DNA from: Prosapia bicincta
Lineage: Eukaryota; Arthropoda; Insecta; Hemiptera; Cercopidae
Direction: 5' to 3'
Length of the DNA stretch: 64,000 nt
NCBI GenBank assembly: GCA_036971475.1
Contig: JBAIZL010000002.1
Coordinates: forward strand, 46,489,229 to 46,553,228
Position 1 is the first letter of the stretch, and every line of letters starts with the position of its first letter. Shown here in pieces: positions 48,701 to 60,415 of the stretch. The translations under genes and the position numbers were made by a program. The notes beneath the pieces are model-generated. The model ran no database searches. It was not told where the DNA came from and saw only the letters and a list, made by a program, of their open reading frames with translations.

Positions 48701-51622
48701 CAAATTAAAAATAATTTATCTCAATAACAGATAACTCTTTTTCTATTAAGGGAGAATGGTAAAGGGTAATTTAAAGTATTGTATCTTTAGATTACTGTCC
48801 TACATTGATAAGTGCTGCTGCCTATGAGGGCCAGAAGTCCTTTTGTTCTATGCGTCAGTAGAAGCCAGTAAAGTGTGTAGAATCACATCTCGTTTCTCAT
48901 TTAGGAAAAATGATTTTTTTAGAATTGTAAATATCGTGTATAAATGAAACATGAACAAAATTCACCAATAGACCGATAATAATAAATAATAATAATTTGG
49001 TATGTCTACTGGTTTTTTGCTCATACTCCGCCATCAAGAATTAGGGATAACGATAAAATAGAATTATCGATATTGAGAACTCTTCCGAAACTGTTGCCCC
49101 TGAAGTAAATAAGTAAATCAGTGAAGAAAGTATAACATCAGTTAAACAAGGACCGGTACTAAGAATAATGCAATTGTAAACCACATTCCGTCTATGTTAT
49201 TCTTTCTATAGGGTCATTTTAGAAAACCCATCTTGAAGGGGCTACGCCTTCCCGGAAGAATTTTATTGGTCTAATTCATCTAGATGGGCAAATAAAGAGC
49301 TGAATTTAACATACTAAATATTTTATAAAGAAAATCGTAATTATTGGTAGCATTGTAGTTAATAATAACCCACCCCTTCCAATCACATAAGTGATAACCT
49401 TAAAATCCTACCCTTTATTCACCTTTGAACACTTACGACAGTCAGCAGATGAGGGGTGGCTTTGTAACTAACACCGCAAGTTGTTTGCCCTCTATTATAT
49501 TTCTTAAATCGTTGGCCAGATATTTCCTCCAGAATTCATCTCAGAATTCAGGAAATCTAGAATTTAATTTTTGTATAGAAATGTTTTTTCGATGAGATTT
49601 TAGCACGTTATGACACTGATCGTCCTTTTCCATCAAGGCCTTCAGATAACACCGAACAATCTGCAGCATTATAAGACTCTAAACAATCAGTGAAACAAAA
49701 TCACAGAGTAATGTACAGACTCTGATATTTCTAGAAGCTTTGACGTAAGGTTATGTGACGTAAAACAAGAGATGGAAATCTATTGGAAGATATCAATATT
49801 TGGTCTAGGAATATTACATTCTATCTGCGCTTTGGTGAATCTAATACTAAAAAACTATTTTTTAGTATGATAGGAAATTAGTATTGAAGTTTCAATATTT
49901 GATAAAAGCTCATTTAAATATTTTTGTTTAGATTGTTTTAGTAAACATGTGCACATTTGTTGGTAACTGTGCCTTAAATAAACAGTAGATATATTTGGAA
50001 TAGATATTAAATAAATCTTGTCCATATAAAAACATGAAAAACACTGAAAACCTATAGCAATATAAAGTAAAATAATATAGTTAACACGCTTGTATTATAG
50101 ATAAAAAGTTATTTGTTTTAGAATTACTCTAGTTATCGCCATAATTATTTAAAAGTCTTTTTTTACTCTACTTGTTTTTGCATAAATAGTTGTAATTACA
50201 TTATTAATTTTATACAATATATATGCATAAATTATTCTACTGTAAAGTCCGAATTAAATGAATATGGTTTATAATTCCCTGACAAAGAGATGTGATTTGA
50301 AAGAAGAAACTTAAGAGTTCAGGTTTGCCTTTATAAACAACAAACATTGTCTAGCAACTCACTTCCCTGAACACAGCCTTTCACTTACGCTGATTGCAAT
50401 GTGTCCAAAGACTCTAGTGAAGACAAATTTACCAATACAAGTAAACATTTATTGTTCCCTTTAAAAACGTCTTATGGTGGGGATTGTATTTATAGATTAT
50501 AGATTGCTGTATCGTGTGTTTTTACAATCTGTGATGTATTTCGTTTTCAGTTATTACATTTTACCTAAATATAAATAATATGGTTATTATTATTTCTACA
50601 AATTAATTTAAATATAGGAAATTATTATTGTTCAAAATAATTTCTTGGAATTTATATGAATATGCCTAAGAAAGTATTTTTTATCTCATTCAATTTTATT
50701 TACTTCATAGACAAATATTACTTCACAAAAGCATTTATCTAGACATACTTTTATTGGTACAATTAATCACGATAAATATTTGTAACCCTATCTTTACTTA
50801 TATTTATTAAGTGTATAAACGTATATAATATACATATATACTATAACACATATTTCTACAAGAATCTACAAAGAATTGGTTTTAAATTACTTTATTTTTG
50901 GTACTTCCTTACTGCGTTTTCTGTGTGGTAATTTTATTGTACAATTCAAGTATACTATGCATTTAATTGTTGTATCCTTAGGATGTAACAATTAGATTGA
51001 GAATCATAAGCTTAAAAGATATATATATATATAAAGATATAAAGATATATAATCTGTATAAAGATATATTGTGTTTTGGGTATTATATATTATGTGTAAT
51101 GTATTGTGTACGTTTTACCTTTTATGCATAGAAAGCACTAGAATAGAGAACAAGTGTCTTAGTAAACTTGGTTACTCTATAGAGTTTTTAAGAATTTTTT
51201 AAAAGATTTGCTACGTTTATAAAACAAACGAAACAGTTTCTGTTATTTTATCTTCTATATCAAATTATGTCAAGTTGATTTACGAAAAACCTCTATTGGG
51301 AGTAACGCGACTGCCACTGTTTTTAGTCTTACATAAAAAGAGTAAAACAGGAAAGAATAATAAGAGATCATTAGTAACCTATACTGTGTAGTGTCTGATA
51401 GTGACCGACTATGAAAGCCTTCTTAATGTTATTGTTAAATGTATAATAGGGTACTTCCAGAGTTTCTCCCCTTTCTATCATCCTCATCCTGATTCTTAGT
51501 AACAATAGTAGCATTATCACCAGTAGCACTGATAAACCTCTCCGTGTATATGTCTAATACTGTTTCCTTTTAATATAATCGTTCTCAAAATTAAATAAAT
51601 AAACATAGAATGATTGCGGCTA

Positions 51623-51626
<4 letters not shown>
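45700..51626. other. A+T-rich DNA, no gene recognised
   Basis: Several frames of 60-86 codons occur, none with a known motif. A small foldback lies at 49227-49288 (CCCATCT with AGATGGG). Confidence 0.45.

Positions 51627-51691
<65 letters not shown>
51627..51691. repeat. (TA)n microsatellite
   Basis: About 64 bp of pure TA. Confidence 0.95.
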
Positions 51692-51693
<2 letters not shown>

Positions 51694-54600
51694 CGTGTTT
51701 TACTAAAGTTAAATTTTTTTAAAAATAACTTTATTTTTACAAAACTTTATAAATTAACTAAATTTTAATGTTGTAATTATTAAAAAAATTAGTGTAATAT
51801 ATGCAATTAATATTCACTCAGCTGGAGTGGAGACAATTGTTCTCGTTCAAAGTTCGCCACAATCTGAAGCTGTACTGTCTTAGCAACAGCACAGTAGAAA
51901 GTCTGCGTAAGCAGAAATGTACTCTAGCTAGCAATTAAATTTAGTTAAATATACATTATTTCTTCACATAACTTATTAATAATATCCAATAATATCTGTG
52001 CATATGAGGGAAAGTAAAATGTAAACTAAGTTCACAAAATAATAGGTAATTTAATACGTTTATTGTTGTGATATGGCTAAATTCAGCCTATGTAGAATAT
52101 TCCATTTTTTTGCAATGACCCAATCTTATCCATACTTATAATTTTTTAACCTGTATTCTATAGGTTCCTATCCGGTAAAATATGTTGGGGGCTGATTTCG
52201 CAATGATATTCTAAATAACAGTTATATTTTTGTAGCACAAGTACATACGAAGTTAAGATATTTAAAACACACGTTTTCACTGAACCATTTGAATTAAATA
52301 TTCGATTTACAAATTTGAAAATTTATTTTTGATGGGACACAGTTGGGTGGACTGTGGCCGATGTCTGCTAATTTAAAAACCTTGTTTTGGTGAATGATGC
52401 AGCCTATTAATTAATTTTCTATTCGTTTAACAATTTGTTTTAAAATAGCAAATGTTTAGTAGCATCACGTATGTGTATATTTGTATTGTTACCTGCTGAG
52501 AATTAAACTTTCTCAATTCTTAAATAAATCATTTAACAATAACACGGTTTACTCAAATTATTGTGAACCTAGTGTATATATTTTATGGAAACACTAAATT
52601 TTGTAAGAATGTTACTTTAAATTAATAATTCTATATTTATGCTATTGTAATTGTTGTCCTACAAATTTTGGTACCGAATAATTTAGCTATTACGCAATTA
52701 AGTACGAATTTAAAGTCTCTCTATTAAAACGTTAAAAAATTAAAGATATGCTACTTAATTGTCGATATAGATATCTATGTCTTTAAATAATGTACAATTA
52801 GGCATTTATTACTGTACTATGTAATAACGTAAAACGAATTACATTTCTATACTAACTATGCTGTACAGTTGAAACGGATTTGACTAATATATTAGCAGTA
52901 TTGATTTTCGTAAAATAAATGACCTAATTCTAAATTCAAATTAATTAGTATTCACCTAATTAGGAACCAGTACCACCCCATTAAAACGTATCAAAAACTC
53001 TTGTTACAATACATATTTGAATTATTAAATAGACAAATAAATTGTAATTATACTCCAAGTTATTTGATACATTTTATTTTAAATAAAGAGGTGAATTTAA
53101 ATCTGTATTAAAAACAAATTTCCGATAAAACAAAATATTTTCACTAAAGTTAATTAAATTGAACAAAAACATATTTATCGAAATTACAATAAACAAGTAT
53201 TTTATTAAAATTAAATTTGGTGTTGAAAGTTATTGAATATAATTATCTCATCGTTTCTAATTGCTCTCCAGGTAAAATGTTCCCAGTTGTAGCCATAAAA
53301 TGAACTTTTTTGCTCAGTTTTATTAAATCTTCTAGAATAACGTTTTAAGAAATATATCTAAACATGTTTTATAATTATATAATTGCTTTCAAAAACAAAA
53401 TTCAAGCGAGAGAAATAAAATCTTTTGTTTTGGTTGCTATATTTTTATTATGCTGCAAATAAATAGATTTTAAGAGGAAAAGATAAAATGTATCAAAATA
53501 TTAGTAACTGTTTTAGCAAAGGCTATGAAATAATACTGAACACCACGCAGTATTTTTGACATTGTTAGAAGAAACCCCGGTAAGTACATCTTGTAAATCT
53601 AAACTCGACAAAACTTCTCCTAAATGCTTATAAAAAGGATGATTTGGATGACAGCCTTGGTTCTTCCCTCCGGCTTCCGCATATGAATAAAAGACAAAGG
53701 CTGTTCCTGACATTGATACTATAGACCTATGATTATCAGGTTTTAGGAAATCTCAAAGTTTCAATGTTGTGGCATCTGAGGTTGACAGTAGGCTTTGACG
53801 AGCTGGAGACAAAGGGGAAATGGATTTTAACATTAAACCTTCATATATATAAGTGTCACTATAATACGTTAGAACTTCAGAGCTATGTATATGTCTAATT
53901 TATCTAAATTAAATTGACAGCACACAATGTTGTAGTTAGCATTGAAATTTGTAAACTAATGTTTTTTTTTTCAAGAGTAAACAGCTCTGATCACTAAGTC
54001 CCATGATCACAATGTCAGCCATTACCACATGTTTATTGCATACTTTTACATATCATCTTTAAAAGCACTGCTATGTGCTTGTTTTCCATTATGTGTTAAA
54101 AACTGATAAAACATGACTGAAGATTTTACTACCTACAAAGTTAAGTCCAATTTCTTGAAAGGGTCCTAGTAATGATTCTACCTCAAGGGAGCCGAGGGTG
54201 TAAATAGTTTGGAAAACGTTGCCCTATGAAATGCCGTTTATTAGAAACAATTTTCACCTATCCAGAATTCTAAATACATTTTAAACTAACACGGTGGCTA
54301 GAATTTGAAAATTTATCAAAGGTCTTAAATAAACCCGAATGAAGTGTAGTAAGACATTTTAAAAAAGGGCGTCATCACGCACTAAAGAGTAAATCCTATT
54401 TTGAGGCACGTTTATATTATTACAAACATTGATAACATGTTTTGAGATTTTGGGAAAAAATATTTTTTTTTAATATACAAAAATAATTTTGTTAATATTA
54501 TGTTTTTTAACGTAAAAATAAACTTGAGTGAATAAATCACTTAAAAACTCTTTGCTTTTTCTATAAAGATAAAAATTTTACTACTCCTTTCCTATTTTTT

Positions 54601-55315
54601 AGAAATACTTGAAATCATTAGAATTTATTGATGGTATTTATTTTCTGCAAAAAGACCTTATTTATGTTATATTACTTTCATAATGTAAGAAATAGAATGT
54701 AATTAAAAACATTACGCACTTTACGATCTCTCATGAAATAAAAGTAAATTTATAAAACGATAGACCTATATTACACTTAAAATATTTTTATAACTCACAT
54801 TTTAGAAATATAAAAGTTTTAAATAAAATAATTTTTAATTATCTTTATGTTACAATAATTTTTCAATTTCTGAAAAGCTTTTGACCCTACAACTGCCACG
54901 TATACTTGAATACTATCAAATCTAGGTCGAACAAGAAAATGCAATCACAATAAATATAGCTATAGAAGGGTAGATAGAGGTAGTGAATTTTAACAAGTAA
55001 ATAATTATTGTTTATTTTGTGACTAGAGCTTTAACTTATTATTTAGGAATACCGTAGGCCTCTTAATGGTATTTGTTGTAGTTTAACATTGTTAAATAAA
55101 CAACATTTTTAAAATTTTACTACATATAAAATTAGAGAACGTGAGATCGGGGCACGCTATACAAACTTTTATATTAGGTAAAATAACATATACCTACAAA
55201 ATTACAATAAATGGAAGGAAATTATTAGGTTTATGTGAACCTAAAAAGTTTTTAAAGCCTTAAAGTTGTTTCCTGTTTAAAAGTACAAGTTACTCAATAC
55301 AAATATATAAATATA
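51692..55315. other. A+T-rich DNA, no gene recognised
   Basis: No supported feature. A 66-codon minus frame at 53513-53713 has no motif. Confidence 0.5.
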
Positions 55316-55405
55316 AAATTCCCTTCGTAGTTTTACTGATACTAAATTCCCTTCGTAGTTTTACTGATAATAAATTCCATTTGTAGTTTTACTGATAATA
55401 AATTT
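55316..55405. repeat. 28 bp tandem repeat, three copies
   Basis: AAATTCCCTTCGTAGTTTTA units start at 55316, 55344 and 55372, with a stub at 55400. The first two are nearly identical. Confidence 0.9.
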
Positions 55406-56792
55406 AATTCCCTCACAACTGGCATATGTTGCAGTGCTAAAACTAATAATATTTTGTCAATGGCAAATCCGTGAAAGTGTCAAAACCTTTGAGCGAAGCC
55501 TATTTAAACTGTAAAATCTCTCTGGGGAAATTAAGAGAAAACATGACGAAAGAGCACAAGAGCTCGAGATTTTACTTGAATTTTCTCTTATGCTAATGTT
55601 TTTTATTTGTTATATCTGTTTTTATAATGTGGATATGTATTAGGTTACAATTATTGGCATTTCCCTTTTGTAATTTAGTTGTAACCTGAGTTATATTTTT
55701 GTCAAAACAATGGTGTTATACTTTATGTTTAGAAAAATCAACTTCATTTTAAATTGAACAATCTAAAGCAAAATCGTGCTGTACTTGGAGAGAATAAATT
55801 TTAGTGGCATCCTTTTCTAAAACAGCTATTTTCCTACTCAAATTTTAACTATATCTGAAGAGAGTTGCAATGAGACGCACACATTTAACATAATTATAGT
55901 GTATCCTACTGTTATCAAATCCATTATAAACATTTTTTGAAACTATCAATATTAAAAATAGTAGTTTCATTCTTGGTTTAAATGAGATAAAAGTTGTTTG
56001 AAATCTTATTATATGTAATTTGTCATAATCTACCAATTTATAAAGACAATTTTGTATAGAGAATGTGTATAAAGATCATCAATCAATAAATAAATTTAAA
56101 AAGAATTGGCAAATAGTCAAAGTGACGTCTGGATATCTACGAAGTAATAACTCTGGCTACTTGACTGTTATATAAGTAAACCGTAAATTATTTCAAATTT
56201 TTAACTTCTTCAACAGATGATATTACACGCATAATCACAAATATTTTATTTATAAAACATTTATTCAACTTTAAGCAAAATGTTTTCAATGTATTCAATG
56301 TGTATTAAATCTATACATTTCCTAGACATCAAAAATTAAAATGAATTGAAAAAGCATTAAAAACTAACGCCATGTGAATTCCCTGACCTCTGGGCAGAGA
56401 AAAACAACATGGAGCTCTATAAATCTGATCAAGCGGAATTGGCATTTATATTTTTTATCGTAGAATCAAAACGTTTTCCATGTTTTATTGGTCCCATGAC
56501 TAACAACCAACACTGATTCAAAGTTTAGTATCATTTTTTAAAAAAACGAAAAACCTCTGAGTTAAAATCACTAATTTCATAAACGGAATAAATATTTCAT
56601 GATCTGTTTAAATTCTCTGTCGGTTTCCATTTCTTATTTTACAAGAATAAATTTTAGCAGTAAAGTTAAGAAAGCTAGAGGCTTAGGAATTATTATATGT
56701 GTGTGTTTTTTTTTTAAATTATTATTACTTTAAACAAAAAGGACATCGAGGGTTATTGGTATTACGTTGGATCGTTTTAGCTACAGGTTATG

Positions 56793-56797
<5 letters not shown>
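55406..56797. other. A+T-rich DNA, no gene recognised
   Basis: No supported feature. Confidence 0.5.

Positions 56798-56844
<47 letters not shown>
56798..56844. repeat. (TA)n microsatellite at a PLE fragment
   Basis: Passes directly into the PLE terminal repeat. Confidence 0.95.
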
Positions 56845-56849
<5 letters not shown>

Positions 56850-56960
56850 CGTTTTCTTGTTTAATAATTTAAAACAACATAGTTTCTTCAAATACAAGAA
56901 TATTTATTAATTTATATCCAAAGCTTTACGTTGGTAAACAGTACCAACATCATCATGAAA
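56844..56960 (-). mobile_element. PLE 3'-end fragment
   Basis: ACACGTTTTCTTGTTTAATA through ACCAACATCATCATGAAAT matches 1791-1905 of the full PLE at about 90% by eye, in the same orientation. It includes the terminal repeat and the hammerhead-like region. Here the core motifs read ATGATGA and GTAA, so the core is destroyed. Either a severely truncated insertion or a deleted copy. Confidence 0.85.
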
Positions 56961-57818
56961 TTCGTAATTCCTTTTAATTATTCCTTGAGTAATTTTATAA
57001 AAAAGGGTATATAGAATAGCACATTAAATTAATTTTTTTTTGAACTTGTGGCTATAGAGTACAAATGGAACGTCTGCTACAAAAAAACATACTATGTTAG
57101 AACGATCAAATCATCGATGTGGAATTTTTAAGTTTTTTTTAAACATAAATGAATTGTTTAAATTTAAGTCATGAATAAGTTATCCTTATATGTTCCTGAT
57201 ATAAAATATTCGTTCTGATTTAAAAAACCTTTTTAGTGCTTCTCTTCATTTCAAATAATTTTATAATGGTCGTATTAGTTCTTCTATTTTCGTGATAGAT
57301 TTTAACTCCGCTTTCTCTAATTATAATCTTTATAATCTGAAATATTTAAATTTAACATATTAAAAATTAGGCCTATTGGCGAATAAAACCCACATCAAGA
57401 ATGGTATTTTAAATTATTCTTCACATCAGAAACATACATGTAACGGCGAGAAAATGGTCAGCTGTTTACCAGCAACCGCTTCTTCTGACGCAAGGGAAGG
57501 GGCTTTCGATATATTCGCTAACGACAACCGCAGTCAGATGGGAAACATTCTTTGTCCTGGTTCACAAAGAGTAGCTCCAAAAATTGTCAAAAAATGAATA
57601 TGGGAGAAATATAGTAGTTAATATTGGCCACTTAAATCACAATGAAATGAGAAAATGGTATGCAAAACCAATTTTAACACTGAATTACCTCTGTTGTCAT
57701 CTCTTTCTGACAAGTCATAGAATTTTTTAAAAATGATAATGTCTTAAGTAATTCCAACAGGATCAGAAACAACTCACATCACAATTCTCACTCAGATACA
57801 GTAATTATTGCTGATCAT
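56961..57818. other. Non-coding DNA
   Basis: A 73-codon frame (57376-57597, plus) has less biased composition than its surroundings but no known motif. I do not call it a gene. Confidence 0.4.
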
Positions 57819-57940
57819 CACAAATACTGATACTGTTTCACCAGATGTTCTAATACTATTTCATCAGAAACACTGATACTGTTTCAGCAGAAATACTGAT
57901 TTTGTTTCATCAGAAATACTGATACTATGTCATCAGAAAT
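57819..57940. repeat. 23 bp tandem repeat, five copies
   Basis: Units of the form CAGAAAtACTGATACTgTTTCAt start at 57819, 57842, 57865, 57888 and 57911. Confidence 0.9.
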
Positions 57941-58330
57941 TTACATTGATGGATCTTCACACACGAGATACTTAATGTTGCCTAATCAAAATTGTTGAGT
58001 TTTTATTAACATAAGGGAAAACATCTGTTTTCCGTGGCGAAATAGAAGCAATTAAAATTGCACTCAGCCAATTAGCAACAAGGACCTGTGCTTAATTGGG
58101 GCAGTTAGGGTTTTTGGATGAATACGTGGCACTCAGACTATTTTCATACCTAATATAAAAAGCAAAAGTATTCTAGTATTAAAAAGTGTATAAGAGATGT
58201 TCATAGCAGGGGCAGGACCATAACGTTTAATTTCATACAAGACGCTGGTATATCATGCTCTTTAATATCTAGGATAAACTAAATGCACATGTTGGGGTAA
58301 ATGTAGGTAAATGTATGTGTCTTTCTTTTG
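57937..58330 (+). pseudogene. LINE RNase H fragment
   Basis: EIYIDGSSH at about 57937 matches the RNase H opening 'YTDGS' with its catalytic Asp. After a frameshift, SVFRGEIEAIKIALSQLAT (from about 58028) matches 'SVFxAEl.AI..AL..L', including the catalytic Glu, and ends at TAA. Weaker similarity continues to about 58250. Jockey/I/R1-like LINEs carry such a domain after RT. The right part lies in the inverted duplication (arm 2). Confidence 0.65.
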
Positions 58331-59359
58331 AAGACTTCCACATGAATCGAAAAAAATGATCAGTATATATGTAAGGAAGAATTGCACTTTAAAACCTTAA
58401 ACTATACCCAACGTTTAATATCGAAATGTACAAAGTCAAAAGGAATCCTTCGTAAAGATAGGTCTTAAATACTTAAGACCTTTATTAAATTCAAGATCTT
58501 GTATCAATATTACTTAAGGGAAAAGGTTTCATTTAATGAAGTAGTTTTATGTTTATGGTTTTGTGTTTTAAAAAGATCTTTATAAACAAGTGATAGATGT
58601 GGCCAGTACATTCATCCATACCAGGTCATTCACCTGGTTGCTTCAGGTATATAAATGACAATGAGATAAATATACTACATAGAGATTATAAATTTATCTG
58701 TAGTATTTATTTATGCAGTTTGTTCTTGAAACCTTTATATTCTGCCTATTAATCTCCTATAATCTATCGAAAAATCTCCGTATTTCAGTGTAATAGAAAT
58801 CGATATTGATAATTCATTACCGATTTTTATATTATTAATATTCATGAAAACAACAAAAATCGTGAATTTAAAGAAAACTTTTAAAGGTAAGAGAGTAATT
58901 GATAAATTAAATGAATTTGAAATAAAATTGGACACTACTAATATTAATCTATCCCATTTTTAATACATCAGGTTTTCCAGATAAGAATCAGAATAACTAA
59001 TAATAAAATATACTTTAAAGTAGCTCACAATATTCCTGATTTTGTCTATGTTTTGTTACAGAATAATTTTCAAGTGTTTAAATATTTGTGTTATCAAACA
59101 GCTAAGGTTTAAGTAAACACAAACTGCATTACTCGGGTTTTAAGTACAAGGAACTCCTAAAATGCCTCGTATTCCCTTTAAAGATTTATTTACACTTCAG
59201 AAATGCCCTAAATAACTTGGTTGTCAATTTTCATAGTTGCATAGCTGTTGCGACTTATTGGTAATACCTTTAATAGAATATACAAACGCCAGTTCTAAAG
59301 TTCTAGGAAGATGAAATGTAATGTATACTTTTAACTAAAAATTCTGTTTTTTCATATGT

Positions 59360-59850
59360 ATAAAAAAAATATGATTACAATTTATTTTTTTCAAAGAAAT
59401 AAGCAATATCATTATAGACTAATTTATCAGGAAGGCACCATCAAACCCACATCCACCGATCTACCTACTTCACTGTTGGATATTATACATTTATTTTTTC
59501 ACAATATTTATCCAAAACGTTTATAGTCTTACCAATAAACTATCAACATCCAGAACTTGCGTGATTTGGCTTTGACATGTTTATACATTTTTCGGTTATA
59601 ACTCTGAGCACGTTTCTTGAATGCATTATTTAGAATTACTTTCTTAGTTCCCTTTGCAGCTTAATATTACTTGTGTATAATGGCAAATCAAATATACCAC
59701 TAAGGACTTTATTTTGAAATCTTTGGATTGCATCTCTGTTACTTTGATTAGTACATCCTTAAAGATGTACAAAATATGTTACATATCTATTTTCAAAAGT
59801 GTAAATAAATAATTTCCTAATGTTAGTATCATTTTAAAAAATTCCAATGC
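59360..59850 (-). pseudogene. Jockey-like LINE 3' tail, copy 2
   Basis: On the minus strand, NRDAIQRFQNKVLSGIF and LPLYTSNIKLQRELRK (about 59740-59645), then after a frameshift VILNNAFKKRAQSYNRKMYK, match the conserved end of Jockey-clade ORF2, 'IQRFQNKxLRxIxxAPWYxxNxxLHxDLxIPxVxxxIxxxAxxYxxRL'. This segment follows RT. The tail ends with AATAAATTGTAATCAT. The RT core itself is missing. Confidence 0.65.
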
Positions 59851-59904
59851 CAAATTGATATTTTTTAGCCGACGCGTTCGCATTTAACCACAATGAGTCT
59901 TGTC

Positions 59905-60015
59905 CATGACTCACAGCATTGAATAATGCACTGATCTAGTGCGAAATGCGTCTGCTGAAAAACATCAGTAAGTAGTAATTTTTTGCTAAATGATGCTAAA
60001 AGTAGTAATTTTAAA
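59905..60015. repeat. Dispersed segment X, copy 2
   Basis: CATGACTCACAGCATTGAA then CACTGATCTAGTGCGAAATG, matching 17088-17215 on the same strand. Confidence 0.65.
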
Positions 60016-60356
60016 AACCTCAACATGTACAATACAAAAACTGCAAGAATATTCATGTTTTTCATCCTCTGTAGAGCCAAAAAACTATTATTAAAAATAT
60101 TTTCTACTAATAATAATACTAATAGAAGTTGGCAATTAATTTATTTCTATCACAATTGTTTAAAACATTTATTCAAAACTTTTAATAATGAGCGAAAGTT
60201 TATTTGGATTATATTGTCTATGATTTATTCATATTCAAATAGAAATATTTAACCTTCTACATCCATTCTCCGGTTTACATATTTTAATTGTTTTTATGTA
60301 AAGTTAAATTACCTAACACATAATGGGTGATTTTATGCATGAATCATGGAACTGAC

Positions 60357-60415
60357 AGCATGGTTGAATGCATGTCTGGCAGCTATTCAATCAATGTTTG
60401 GAGTCCCGTCCTCCA
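60357..60415 (+). repeat. tRNA-like sequence, SINE candidate
   Basis: GCATGGTTGAATGCATGTCTGGCAGCTATTCAATCA followed by GTTTGGAGTCCCGTCCTCC has an A-box-like start and a B-box-like GTTTGGAGTCCC at the usual distance. It lacks a clean cloverleaf and so is a decayed tRNA-derived SINE or tRNA relic. Confidence 0.4.

Noticed and set aside
49227..49288. CCCATCT/AGATGGG inverted repeat as a small transposon
   Set aside because: Only 7 bp arms and no other evidence.
57376..57597. 73-codon plus-strand frame
   Set aside because: Non-ATG start and no recognised motif. It may be a remnant but cannot be supported.
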